The notes below the pieces were generated by a model that saw nothing but the letters and a program-made list of their open reading frames with translations, did not search any database and was not told the origin of the DNA. This document shows positions 23,061-35,900 of a stretch of 64,000 nucleotides of DNA, one piece after another. How positions within the stretch are numbered: the stretch's first letter is position 1; the number at the start of each line of letters is the position of its first letter. The position numbers were made by a program, and so were the translations under genes. Origin of the DNA: Loxodes magnus (taxonomy: Eukaryota > Ciliophora > Karyorelictea > Loxodida > Loxodidae); assembly GCA_946699065.1 (NCBI GenBank), contig CAMPDV010000148.1:372001-436000 (forward strand), written 5' to 3'.

Positions 23061-25997
23061 ATCATAACATTATTATAAACTACCAAGTTTTTAAACCATT
23101 TTATTAACTCAAACAAAGTAAGATATTTTTGCATATAAGAGAGATTTTGCTTAACATGGATGTCATAATTAGGATGTTTCCAAATTATAATAGAAAAAAA
23201 TATAAATGTTAACTTTACAAATTTTGAAAATGAAAAAAAACAGAAAATGAAGTTAAATATAAGGATCTAAATAAAATACCTGAGATATTTTTACAGGGCA
23301 AAAACTTAATAAATACAAGAATTTGTAATCAAATTAACTTTAATTCTAACTAGCACAATATGGCCTAAGAAAATGATAATAGCAAAGCGAAATTTATCAG
23401 ATGTGTGGGTAAAAATTCGCATAAAACGATTAAAATTTTTATAAATAATAAGTTAAGAACTTTTACTATAACAAATGTAATGAAGGAAGTAAATATTTTT
23501 CCTATTTTTAAATAGGAAAGTAAGAGTGTTTGGCGTAACTGATATCCTATTACTTTACTAGACCTTTTATTGAAAATATTTGGCAAATCAATATCCTAAA
23601 GATTATATAAGGTCACTTATTATAGAAATGTTTTAATTTGGATTTCTTCTTAAACACTCTACAGCCTAACAAATTTGAAGTATTTAATAGATTATTGATC
23701 TACATCGTAGATGATCTCTTAAAAAATAACTAATTGCCACTCTAATTGACGTAGTTGAAATGCTCGATATTATATCAAGAAATTGCATTTTGATTATTTG
23801 AGAAGACTAAGATTGTCCTTAAACTTAAATCTTGCTTTATAATCATTTCTGACAATATTGATGTTAAGTTTATTATAGATGGCTGCCTTACAAGATCAAT
23901 TAAAATTAATAATGGAGTTCTACAAGGAAGTAGTCATGGTCCTGTGCTTGCTATTTTATACTAAGACATCGTTATAAGATACTTTGAAGAAAACTATGGA
24001 TTTATTATATATAAATAATAGGGAGGAGCAATCCTCCAACTGAAAATTGACTTAAACTCTGATACTAGGAAGTACCCCAAGGTTGAAGAACCAGCCAAGA
24101 GAAGAGAAGATAAAATCGAAGAGGTATCAAGTAGCATTAATGATGAAAGATGCCAGATACTAAGGTCTCTTAGGGTAGTATTCCGATCGCAGCCCTTTAG
24201 AGGACGAAACTCACAAGGGAATGCTAGCACTGTGGAAGATTTCAGCAAGGAATTTTTTTAACTTTAAAAATCTTTATTTAAGAGCTGCGCACCATGAGGT
24301 GTTACTCACTCTATAATCTCATTTATTTATTATTTATCTACTCAAAAAATTTTTAATGTGTTGATTTTTGGATGACCTAATAGAACTTTCAAGTTCATAA
24401 GTGAGTGCTAAAAAATTAATATAAGCCAAAGTTTAAGTTTTCTCTTAAGTAAAGCTTAGCATAAACGATTAAAATTTTGAATTAATTAATTTCTTAAAAA
24501 AGGACCGCAAAAGTTAAATAAACTAAGACATTAACAGATAGTCAATTAACTAAAAAATGTAATTACTTACCTAGGGTATTAGTTAGGAGAAAGAGAAAAC
24601 TAAAAAATTCACTGCGCAGCAAATTCTCTGATTTCAGAATAGCAATCTCTAAAACTATTTCAATTAAATATGGAGTTAATTCTCTTTAGTTTTAAAACAA
24701 TTTGTAGAACTTTTATTTTACCTAAAGCAGAGTATGGTGGTGATATTACAAGTTGGACTATTTTATCAGAACTTAAAGAAATTATAAATAAAATAGCTAA
24801 ATCTTAAAGAATAATACTAAAGATGGCCTTTTGATATTCTACTTTTAATGAATCTTGCTTTATAGATTTAAATTGACTTCCTTTGTCCATTAAGGAGCAA
24901 TGGAGTTCATGTCTTTACTTTAAGCTAAACGAAGTTAGTTAATAGAATCCAGGCTCAGATATTGCCTTTTTTTGTCAAAATGCTATTAATATAATTTGCC
25001 ATATCAGGAATATTTAAGTAAAAGCATCTAAATATATCTACTTGATGTTTAAAAAACTCGTATTTTTCAATAGTTTAATAAGAATCTTACTTATAAAATA
25101 AAAGCAGGCTCTACTCGGAATATTTCCTAAGGACTAAACTTATAACTACTGCAAAAAGAATAACAAATCAAGTATAAAATAACTAAAGTGTGTTTCCTTT
25201 AGTATAATACACGAGATTGAATAAACATCTTACTCAGAAGATTATTTCCATCTATAAACTAAGAACTTACTCTTATTATTTCTAATATTGATTCAGTAAA
25301 CTTCATATTACTATCTAATCAAGTACAGTTTGTATATGTGACTAAGAATTTGACGAATTCGAATACATCTTTATTTACCTTTACTATAAATATTTATGTA
25401 AGGAACAAGTTACTTTTGGGAAAAGATTAGAAGAAGACAATTTTGTAAGATTGTAATTATATTAATTCAAACTTTTCAAGAATTTAAATTCCTAAAATAG
25501 ATAAATTTGTAAAAATATTCCCTACAAAATTATTGAAGAGAAATTAGAAATGCTAAGTTAAAAATTAAAGTTCAATAAATTCCTCAAATGGAAAAGAAAA
25601 AATTTAATAAGAGCATATTCAACTAAATTTGCTAGATGAATTTAAACAAGAAGCTTGATTGAGATTTAATAAAAATAAGGGCTTTATTAGAGCATAATTT
25701 GTTTATCACATTCAAAGTAACTATGCAATTATGTTCCAATATTCAAAATATTGAAACTTTTATATCTATTATTATTATGGATAAATTGAGTCAATTTAAA
25801 TTGGACAAAGTCAAAGTAGAAATAATTCAGTTTTTTATTTCTTATTTATATATTATATTAAATAAAAGCATAATTAATAAAGATATCATGTTTAACATAA
25901 TATCTTTCAATACATCATACACAGCTTGCAGTTATGCACATCATCATTTTATCATTATCATGCATTTCTTAATATATTTAAATTTATCTGCTTGATG
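23061..25997 (+). mobile_element. LINE ORF2 with reverse transcriptase domain, decayed
   Basis: Non-LTR retrotransposon polymerase. In order: NIFPIFKQESK..YPITLLDLLLKIFGKSI (RT block 2, compare NYRPISLL), INNGVLQGSSHGPVLAILY (RT block 4), then, after a 295-bp insert, FILPKAEYGGDITSW and AKSQRIILKM (thumb), LNxLPLSIKEQW (the usual L-H-W-L-P region, with TGA at the Trp), and a C-terminal YMCDQEFDEFEYIF with a worn zinc-finger look. In-frame TGA at 23540, 24832 and 24874 all fall where an aromatic or Trp fits. The frame shifts at least once between 23540 and 23914. The FADD catalytic box is not visible near the insert. The 5' end and endonuclease were not found. Long decayed, not active. Confidence 0.75.
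24021..24315 (+). mobile_element. Short non-autonomous element S2, inserted in the LINE
   Basis: Begins GGGAGGAGCAATCCTCC (a short hairpin), holds a GC-richer body, and ends at 24281-24312 with a variant of the AGAGCTGCGCACC..GGTG..CTCT hairpin. A second copy is at 41054-41360, about 80% alike by eye. It splits the reverse transcriptase between block 4 and the catalytic box, so it arrived after the LINE. No convincing ORF. Confidence 0.75.
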
Positions 25998-26329
25998 CTA
26001 TATTTCTGTTTGACTTTCAATTTGTATTTAATTACTATTCATTTTAAATTTATTGTCTTTTGAGCAAATTAAATTGCGAATTCTTTTTTTTTATCTTTTA
26101 AAATTGTTTTATTTTATTTTCCTAATCTTCTTAGTGAAAACGCTCTACATATTCTATTTATTAATAGATATATTAAAATACTGATACACGAGTTTGAGAT
26201 TTCTGAGCATTTTATTTATTGAATTTAGGTGTTCTTTTATTATTTCCATAATTTCTACAATTTTATTTTATTTCATTTGGAATATTTAATTTTATTTATT
26301 AGTTTTAATTCATCTAATTAGTGGTATCT

Positions 26330-27850
26330 GTAAATTTTTATTTCATTTCTTATAATGAAATTTACCCTTATATAGTCACTGCTTTTTATAAAAAGATAGC
26401 ATTTTCATGCTATTATATGAAACATTAGCGTCTTGTGTATTTTTAATCTTTAAAGCAAAAACGTTCGATTTAAACTTGTTTTTCTGTTTTTAAATTCTGT
26501 ATTTATTTAGGAGTCTAGCATTACTCAATGGTAAGTTTATTCACAATTCGTACAATAAGATGTATGTTATTTTTCTTTTTAAGAGAATTATTTTTCTTCT
26601 TTATTGAAATTTACGATAACATCTTCAAAGTTTTCTAGTTATCTTCTATAGATTTATATTTATAAAGGTATCTAATTAGGATTTTATATTTTCTACATCT
26701 TTTATTAGACAGTTTGTTAAAGTATATCAATTTATTGCCATATTTTTATATTTTCTTCTAAGGCTTCAATATTAATTTACAAACTTTTTGATTTAATTTT
26801 TTTCAATGTCTAGAAAAATGAAGTGTATCCAACTATGCATACCTTCCAAAAAAACATCAACATACTATACTTGATTATTTGTGAGCATACCAAACTTGTT
26901 AATTATAAAATAGCAATCTTTTTACATTCTATCTAATATGGATTGAAATTCTGATTTTTAACTGTGTATCGAGTTATACACGCTTTATACATTCTAACTG
27001 CCAAGCGTGAGCATGAAAAATATGTTTTCATCTATATTATTTCCAAATATTGATAAGATTTTATCTATTAAATATTTCATGAATGGTGCTATTCTAAAAA
27101 AGTTGATTTTGCCGCAAATAAAATTGCATCTATCAACTTTATTTCGTTTTTGAATAAATTATAAATTTGATTTTTAATATCGCCATCTTCTTACAACTTT
27201 CTTATATCACTAAATCCAGGAGTATCAATAACTCTAATACAGGGAATATTTTTTCTTAAGCTCTTAATTAAATAGTTTTCAATTTTTTTAGTTTTATTTT
27301 TAATTTAGTTTTAGTTCTATAGAACTAGCTCATATCGAAAATTTTAAAAAAGTTAAACATTTTATAGATAATTAGTAAGTGCATTTGATATTGTAGTTTT
27401 GTCTGAGCCAGTTTCTCCTAAAAATAAAATAGTTTTAGTCTGTATCTTGTCAATTTTGTTTAACTGTGGACATTTATATTTCTTGAAGATAAATTTTCTT
27501 TCAGCTAATGGTTAATATTCTATTGGAGTATTTAATTCTTATCTTTCATAAACTATTTCCTAATTGGACTGATTTAATTATGTATTTCTCTTCAAGCTTT
27601 CTTAATTAAATCTATACTCTAAATATCGAAATTATCATTTAAGCCCATTTTAATTTTTATTAATGAATCTAACTCTTCTTCCTTTAAATTCTCTAAATTT
27701 ATTATTGTTAATCCTTTTTCTGGATTTTAGATTAAATTCTACTCAAACTAAAATTCTAAATCCACTAATCATCAGAATAAACTCCCTCTTTTAGTTTAAG
27801 TTACATCACAAACATTTCACTTACAATATTTCAAAAGCGTTTAAAATAGA
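26330..27850 (-). CDS. AIG1/septin-like P-loop GTPase, probably broken
   Basis: Order on the minus strand: an N-terminal acidic part (LENLKEEELDSLIKIK), PIEYQPLAERKFIFKKYKC, P-loop KTILFLGETGSDKTT, switch IRVIDTPGFSDIRK (G3), LIDAILFAAKSTF, ILSIFGNNIDENIFF, and a coiled coil (EALEENIKIWQQIDILQQT). Near the end YCTNCEQTYH looks like a metal-binding motif. This is the layout of large AIG1/septin-related GTPases. Two oddities: the P-loop has Asp where the Gly before the invariant Lys should be, and the frame slips by one base in a T run near 27100; a second slip is likely near 27600 and another after 26800. A recent pseudogene is the simplest view. Exact ends are uncertain. Confidence 0.65.
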
Positions 27851-28555
27851 TCCATCCTCACTTTCTTCTTACCTCAAGCTTACTTCCAAATCACTTCTCT
27901 TAATTATGCTAGCAAACTTTCTGAATAAATCCCTAAATCAGAAAAATTTTAGCTCAAGTGACTTATATCATTCTTCTAAAGCTAGGCGAAGTTATTCTCT
28001 TGAAAATAACTCATTATAATATACAAATAAATAAATTGAGATTGCATATAATTAAAATTATGTTATCACACAGCAAATACATTATATTTTCATATTATTT
28101 CATAATTTTAACTACTAAATATATCTAAATACTTAACTCTTTATTCTAAAGTTAACTTTCTTTTTGCTTATTTTTAAAATCTAATTTTCCCTTTTTATTC
28201 TTTTAAAAGTAATTATATGGATATTTATGAAATTGTGTAAAGAATTTAAGAGGAAAATTATTTTTAGCTTCTGTTTCTTTTAGCTGTAAAGTAGAAATTT
28301 TAATTTATTTACTTTGGATTATAATTAAGTAATACTCAGTGATTAATTTGGACTTAGAAAGAGATCTGTGATTCTATTTGCTATTTCTTAAAATTTTCTA
28401 GTCTTAAATAATTTGGTCTTGTTGCTGACTTTATTGACAAAAACACTTTTTTATCAGACTGATTTTTTTAGATATATTGGATCAATTTCAAAATGAGTAG
28501 AAGTAAAAGAAATTTATACAAGTGGATTGATAATTAGTTTATTATTTAATTTAAA
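27851..28555. other. Intergenic upstream of the GTPase-like gene
   Basis: 27851-28020 is somewhat complex and may hold 5' exons of the minus-strand GTPase; the rest is plain AT-rich sequence. Nothing else recognised. Confidence 0.4.
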
Positions 28556-28900
28556 TAGGGTGGGAAGCCCTTTCCTTCGGATGCTGCTTGGAGGCCCAGT
28601 AAGGCAACAAAAAAATGAGCGCGGACGAAGGATAAATCGGAGGAAGAGAAACCAAAGACAAGAGAAAGAAGATGTGACAAGCTAGAGAACTCTGAATGCC
28701 AGGAGGAAACTTTCTTCATCATAGGACGGGGAAATGTACCCGTAATCGCATATTGCATCCTATACTTTGGAAGGAAAAATTAAAGGGACGTACTGCATGA
28801 AGAGGAAACAAGGAAATAGAGACCAAGAAAAAAAATTTTCGACATTAAATAAAATTACTTTAAAGAGCTGCGCACCAACAAGAGTGCTACGCGCTCTATA
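28556..28900 (+). mobile_element. Short non-autonomous element S3 with LINE-type 3' hairpin
   Basis: GC-rich body starting near GGGTGGGAAGCCC and ending at 28864-28897 with AGAGCTGCGCACC-AACAAGA-GTGCTACGCGCTCT. The last part before the hairpin is repeated at 49009-49140. The middle differs from S1, S2 and S4, so only the 3' end is common to all. No convincing ORF: frames on both strands are short. Confidence 0.75.
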
Positions 28901-29789
28901 ATCCAATTTATTTATATAGCTCAAAAGAGGTAGATTGTAACTTGTGTTGAGAATCAAAAATAGAGATGAAAGATAAAATGGAATGTAAATTGCATTTACT
29001 TATAATCTTTAGCTAAGTTTTTATGAAGTGAAGGTATCTATTTCAAAATTAATAAATAGATATTGTGCACCAATTTTTAGTTTATCAAAAAATTTTTCAA
29101 AACTCAAAATTAAAAATAGATAGAAAAATAAAGATAAAACTCGACCTACAAAAAAATTCAATAAAAGATAATAAAGATTATGACTAGAATTTATAACCAA
29201 AAACTAAATTAAAAAGAAAGCATCTGAGATTTATCTTTGTATAGAGATTTCTAATTTTCTGATAATGAAATATTAGAATAAATCTATTTTACATTGTAAA
29301 TACCTCTTGTGTAATTCTCCAAAGCTTTTAATAGTTAATGATCATTATGATTATCTTATTTTTATTTTTTTATTCTCACATCTTGAAAATTCTTAATTTA
29401 ATTTTCTTTTACATAAACTTCTTAATCTTCAAGTAGCATATACAAAACTTCTAAACCAAGCAACTATTTAATTTTTTCATTCAATCCTTAATAATGTACT
29501 TACTAAGCTAAAATAAATAAGTTATAACATAAAATATATAATTAAGCTATAGAAGTATTTAATTAGATATATTTTTAAATAGTTAGCATAATTTATTTAT
29601 ATTATAATAAAATTTAATAGAAAATAATTCTATTGCTGTAAGCTTTATTTTAGATGGTAAAATAGCAACATAAAAATACAGTCTTATAACGTAAATTACC
29701 ATAATTTTTTGTATTTGAAAGTTCTTTTAGTTTGAAATAATATAAATGAATTTTATTAAATTTAGTAAATACTAAAGATTTAAATAACT
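28901..29789. other. AT-rich interval, nothing recognised
   Basis: No motif, hairpin or shared repeat noted. Confidence 0.5.
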
Positions 29790-30020
29790 GATTTATTTAT
29801 TAGTATTAGGCATTAATCTTTGAAGAGATGGATAAATATAATTTGAAGACTATTTTATTTTAGGAAAAATTGGCTCAGGCAAAACAACTACTGTTGACGC
29901 TCGTGTGAATCATCTTTAAAACCTCTAGATATGTATTGAAATTATTATATTATTATAAACAATCATTTAAACGTTAATTAGTTTGCAAATTTCACTGCTC
30001 ATAAAAAGAAAAGTTAAAAA
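29790..30020 (+). pseudogene. P-loop GTPase fragment
   Basis: Encodes GKIGSGKTTTVDA, a canonical Walker A, after KYNLKT. The lead-in KTILF and the P-loop itself are in different frames, separated by one missing T relative to the gene at 26330-27850. About 100 bp later the similarity ends at family A copy 3. It is a short relic of the same GTPase family, in opposite orientation and about 2 kb upstream of the better copy. Confidence 0.55.
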
Positions 30021-30023
30021 GAT

Positions 30024-30856
30024 TTGTTAAAGCCTTAGCAATCAGCCATCTGACCTATTCTATCAGCTTGTCTCCATTAGTTTGTCATGAATTCCTACTA
30101 GACTTAGGCGGTGTAGCACTTCATTAGTGCACCATCCTTTAATATTCTGAATAGTTTTGGTCTTGCACTTAGCGTTCCTAATTATTTCTCCAAGGATTAA
30201 GATTTGAATTAAATAATTTTTTTCTATAAATTTTTCCGCTTTATGTTGGATATACCCTAAATAGTTTTTTAAAAATATTTTATTTATTATTTCTTTAAAT
30301 TTCGCTAAGTTAGTAGCAGTATTTTCATTGTTGTTATTTATTGCACACGTAGCATTTTATTCTTCTTTTAAACTATTATTCCTGTAGCACTTATTTAATT
30401 TAAATTTACTAGTTATTTTAAATTAATGTTTACTGTTTATTTTAATTTGAGGCTTCGTTTTCTATTTCCACAAAATCTGATTTATTCTGTTAAAACGAAA
30501 ATGGCGTCACCTGGATTTATTATTAAATTTAAAAAATTCTTTACTCCATTTATTTTTCTATTTCTTATGATTTTAATATTGTTTCTCAAGCAAAGACGCT
30601 ATTAATTTTTCTAATTTTTCTACTTTATCAGTGAGGTATCTATTTTTAAGCATAAACTCTTTTAATGACTTAGATAATATTTCTATTTGAGTTAGTGTCG
30701 AAAGTTTTTTAATTCTGAATTTCCAAGTGGTTAATGTTAGTCATATCAATCATATTTCTCACTTTCACTCATTATAATTATTTCGCTTTTTTAATTTTTA
30801 GAGAATTTTCCTGTTTAAATGTTTTGTTCAAAGTTCTGTTATTTCTTAGAAGCCAT
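30024..30856 (-). mobile_element. Family A element, copy 3 (ORF1-like)
   Basis: Inverted copy of the elements at 5538 and 19232, with the same MASKK start, Gln-rich body, KCYVCNK Cys motif and 3' hairpin (30101-30133). It abuts the GTPase fragment. Its closeness to the other two copies suggests recent spread. Confidence 0.7.
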
Positions 30857-31721
30857 TTTTTATAATAATTTATGATGAAAATTAGAAAATAAATAAAAAT
30901 AAAAAAGTTTAAAAGAGAATGAAAATAGGTAAATTTAAACTGATACCTTTAAATAAATTTTCATAATACTTTTTGAATTTACTGTAAATTTTAAGGCAAA
31001 TAAAACTTCAATTTTTTTACCTCTTAAAATACTAAAAGTAATTCAACTTTAAATATGACAAGTTATTTACACCTTAATATCTCTTAAATATCAGTCTTTT
31101 GATTAAAGTTACTTTTGCTCAATTTAAAAATCAATTTCCTATAGAATGGAAGCAAAATTTCAAAAATTTAGGAGGATTACATCTTAAATACTTATTTAAA
31201 CATACAATTAGAAAATGCTTGAAGAGTTAAATTAAAAATTCCTATTGAAAGTAAAATTAAAATTAAAAAAGTCTAATAAAAGCACTTAATTTTTTATAAT
31301 TTAATATATTTTTTATTTATATCAGCAATACTTTAAAATAACTCAAATATTATTTATTTTTAGATTTTTATATTTCTAGCAAAAATACTCTCTAATAAAT
31401 TATATACTTTCAAATATCATTTTTTAAACAATTTTCAGATAAAAAACTAGAATATTAGAAGAAGCCATTAAATGTATTAAAATATAGATAGTAAAGCTTG
31501 TAAATATCTATCTAAAATATATCAAAACATTTTCTAGTTTATATTGATAAATTTCAAGTTTTAGGAATTTTAATAGCGTTTAAATTTATTTTTGTAGTTT
31601 TTTATATAAAAAGATTTTATATTAAAATAGAAAAAGTAAAATAATATATAGCATCTGAATTATTTTATTATTAATTGATAAAATATTTTAAATTTAAATA
31701 TAAAACGCATAAAAAAATAAA
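30857..31721. other. AT-rich interval, nothing recognised
   Basis: Low-complexity A/T sequence. No shared repeat seen. Confidence 0.5.
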
Positions 31722-32400
31722 ATGGTTACAGATTTCAAAAAGGGATTAATATCACTTCCGCAAAGAAAGAGAGAAATTTAGAAACCACTTCCCATCAGTT
31801 TTCCTAGACCTAACCTTAACCATTTTCTACTTAATATCCTGGAATATAGCAAGAAAAATGGAAGCAATCTAAGAAATGACACACACTGAAACACCAACGT
31901 GGAAGAGTAGTCAAGGAAGCAGATGAAATCTGCTCTTAACAAGAGGTCTTTGAAGTCAAATCTTCTAGCTAGATGAGCATGAAACAGCTCATAAAAAGGT
32001 CCTAAACCTCCAGGAAAAGGTCAGGAAGCTCAGGAAGGAGAATAAGAAGGTATTATAGTAGATTTAGCAGATATTTTACACCTCAAGATGGCCGACTAAG
32101 AAAGGGAGATTGATCATTATGGAAATATCAGCAGTAGTAATTTAGCCAGACTAACTCCTTATTGCAAAGGATACAAGATTAAAGTCAGCAGCTTGAAATC
32201 ATCTTGTAAAGTCAGAGAAGCTAGCAGATTCCATTAGAGAAGATATATTCCGATAATATGGAGATTCCTCGACAAGAGAAAGTAATTGAATCAAAACTCA
32301 AGATTAAGAAATTATGCTATTACTGTAAAAGTAAATGGTACATTAGGAAGATATGTAACGAATCTAGAAAAGTCAAGGTGAAATCTTGGAAGAAATAATT
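31722..32400 (+). mobile_element. ORF1-only element with zinc knuckle, broken
   Basis: Starts AAAATGG and encodes DFKKGL.., the N-terminal signature of this element class. Its middle resembles that of the element at 37460 (QIIKVVINLQEEV there). Near 32290-32340 it encodes LCYYCKSKWYIRKIC, a CCHC-like motif with Trp near the His position. Broken in several places. No polymerase or terminal repeat. Confidence 0.55.
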
Positions 32401-32947
32401 ATAATAATAAATAAGTAAAAGGTATTAACAAAAGTTTTTAAATTTCTAACTTTTAACATATTATATGTAAAGAAAAATTAAAATCTGTTTTGATTTTAAA
32501 TTTTTAGAAAATTAATAAATAAATTGGAAATTTTCTATAGTTAAAAATATATGAATCTAAACTACTGGAAATTTTTAATTTTTAAAGAAAATTTAAGCTA
32601 AACTAAGTAAGAAGCACTTTATAAATTTCTAATATAACTTTATATTTTGAGTTGGTTAGAATTTTAATTTTATGACATCAAAAACTTAATAAAGCTCTTA
32701 ATAAATATTTAACAAAAGTGTTCAAGAAGAATGAATTTGAAGGATATTTAAACAAAAAATTAAAGAATTAATTAAATTAAACTTTGATATATTTTGTTTC
32801 TTTGAAATTACAATAGAATAAAATAAGCAAATTGTTAGAACTTTAGGGTCGAAAAGATACTTTATTAGATTTTTATCATCTCTCATTATATTTAAATTGA
32901 TATTTTTAAGGTATTTTTTTAATTAATAATAAAATCTAGAGAACGAA
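32401..32947. other. Upstream region of kinase-like copy 2
   Basis: AT-rich. The last 65 bp resemble the flank of copy 1. Nothing else recognised. Confidence 0.5.
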
Positions 32948-35900
32948 ATGTAAAGATTGAATAAAACTTTTTAGTAGATTTCCTAACAATATATAAGTGA
33001 ACCAATTTAGTAATTATATGAGTCAAATGATTTCTCTCTTTATAAAGCATTTTTCAAGAATTAATAACTTAAAATAGTAAAAGAATTTAACTAGAAAGAA
33101 AATAGAAATGCACTAATAGATTTAATTAATGAACTTTAACTTTATGATTATATAAAATAAGCTAATATAGATTAGAAATTCTTTTTATAGCCTTAGTATT
33201 TCGCGAATGATGGAAAGCTTATGATAATTTTTGAAGACATAGAGTTATAGAGCTATTCTACTTTAACTTCATCTCAGATATTTGAGCTAGTTTTACAAGA
33301 AGATGAAAGTCAATAAGTTTATTTGTAGATTCTAACTTAAATAGCAAGTTTATTTCATCAAATGACTCAGCATTTTCCATACTTCTAGATGAGTAAGCTG
33401 GCTTGTTTACCCTTATTTTTGGAAAAATAATAAAGAGAAGAGCAAATAATAATAATAAGCTTTAAAGATTTAATTGCCTAGCAATATGAAATAAGTTAAT
33501 AAGGAAAGATAGTTTTAAATTAAACTGATTCTACCTTTTTAGCTAGCTTAATCTTATATCTTTTACAAAATAAAGATATAAATCTAGTTTCTTTTAGATA
33601 AATTAGCGAAGTAATTGCAAAGAAGGAGACTGCTAAACTAAAAATAGAAGAAGATAATAAAGAATTGAGCAATGATTTATTATATTATATTGTAAGAAAT
33701 ACAAACAGTAATCAGTCATTTGATATCTAATTTATGTCCTAGAAGTTAGAGGAATTACTACATTTATAATAGAGTAGTTAACATCATATCAGCTAGTGAA
33801 CTATCTCTATAACTTAGGATTAAAACTTACTAAATTTAGATTCACCATAATAAATATAATTAAATTAGCAAATACAGCTAAAGACTTAGAATTATACTTA
33901 GGAAATTCTTAATTTACCTCTAATAGAAGATATAAAATAAAATTATAAAGAAAACTAAATAATCTAGTAATTCATAAAATATTTTGTAAAGGCTCAAGAA
34001 TAATATCTAGACTAGTAAATAATTAAATATATTAAAGCAGAAAAATATAGGATTATGTTCATTTAAACTATTGGCAAAACTAAAATGGAGATATTCTTAA
34101 TGATAAATCAAAAAAATTCGGAGGAAAAGTAAAATTAGCAAATCCAACAAGCTAAAATTTTTAAAATAGAAATATTTAAAGATATATCTTAATTTCTTCA
34201 ATTTTCTTAATTGAGTAGCCTATAAAATTAAGTTTATTTTGTTCCTAAAGCAAATATAAGCTAAAGGTGTGGTGCTAATACTTTTACAGAAGTTAGTGAA
34301 ATACCTTTTATGGAAACTTGCTTAAAGTATGATTTAGTTCCTCTTTCCTCGTACTTAAATGACTAATAAGAGTTACCCTAAGAATAAATAAACAACTTTT
34401 TATACTAAATCACTTATATTTGCCTAGAGCTATTCTTAAATAATTAAATAGTATTTCCTCTAAATCCTGATATGATACTAGTAGATTAATACTTTCAAGT
34501 GATAAAGATAATGAACTAACCAATTCCCTTATAAGAAGATAAAGAGAATACCTTGCTACTAAACTACAATCTATAAAACTATTAGTATTTAAGCTATAAC
34601 TAAAAATAGTAAATGCTAAAGTAAAGCTAACTATCCTTTAATTAGCTAATAATTCACTAAATAATAATGATAACTTTACATCTAGTAACTAAGTAGTAAA
34701 TAGAGCTATCTTATAATGAAAATAGTTAATAATAGATATACAAATAATTATTAAACTCGGAAAAGTTGAATAAATACTAATTTAAAGAAGTATTTTTAGA
34801 AGCATTATAGAAGAAAAGTAGTAATATAATAGAGTTGTGTTAAAAAATATCTTAGTTAGGAAAGAAGAATCATAATAAACAAAAATAAATATTAAACTTA
34901 TTAAATAAATAAAATATAAAGAAAAATATATAAGGTTAGAAAAAAGTTGAGAATACTCTACAGATTAAATTAAAAAAGTTTTCCAACGTTAAATCTTAAG
35001 AATAAAAGATAACTTAAGCTTATTCTTTAAGTTAATAAATAAAATGTTAATAATAAATGCATAAAAAATTAAATTAAGATATTGAAGATGAATAAAAGAA
35101 AAAATAAAACAAATTACTTGAAAAAAAACCTTATGATGCTTTAAAAACTTTTTAAAAACTTTAATCTAAAATTAAAAGTTTACTTATCGATAAAGATCTT
35201 GCTTAAGATTAAAAAAATATTGATTATTAAAATAATTATAATTAAAGTTAAATAACTTTGATGTAATCAATAGAAAGAATTAAGAGATAAAGATAAATAT
35301 ATAGAAAATATTAGTATCAACAAGTAAAGAAATTATGTAAAGCTCTAGCTTTATATTATTAATAAGAATATAACTAAAGTACAATTAGTCATATAATGTA
35401 TTAATACTTTAAATAAATAGCTCTTAATTTCCAATTAAATCCTTGATAATTCTGTTGCTTTTCCGTGATTGTGTAAAGATTTGGTTTTAAATACTTCAAT
35501 GAAGAATACACTCTTATATTATAACTCTGTGCTTATATGGTAATTTAAATAACGACTTAGGACGAAGAAGATATAGTTTATAATTAGATATTTTAAGAAT
35601 ATACTAACTCTAATGGATTTACATTCCTATATAATAATTTTATCCATTATCTAATAGACTAAAATGAAAATTTAATATTTAGAATTAATTAAATTTTTTC
35701 TACAAGCAAAAATCTAAAAGATCTTTTGAAAATTAAAACAGAATAAAATACTTAATTAACTAGAATAGCTGAAAATCTGTTTAATATTTGCTAATTGAAT
35801 TACTAACTATAAAGACAAATTTAAAATACGGATATATAAGAAATATAAAGTACGAAAACTAGATAAAATTCCAAACTTTAGGAAAATTTATAGATTAATG

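Noticed and set aside
25699-25995. 98-codon frame free of TAA, TAG and TGA
   Set aside because: It lies in the 3' part of the LINE ORF2 and is in line with its C-terminal reading; it is not a separate gene.
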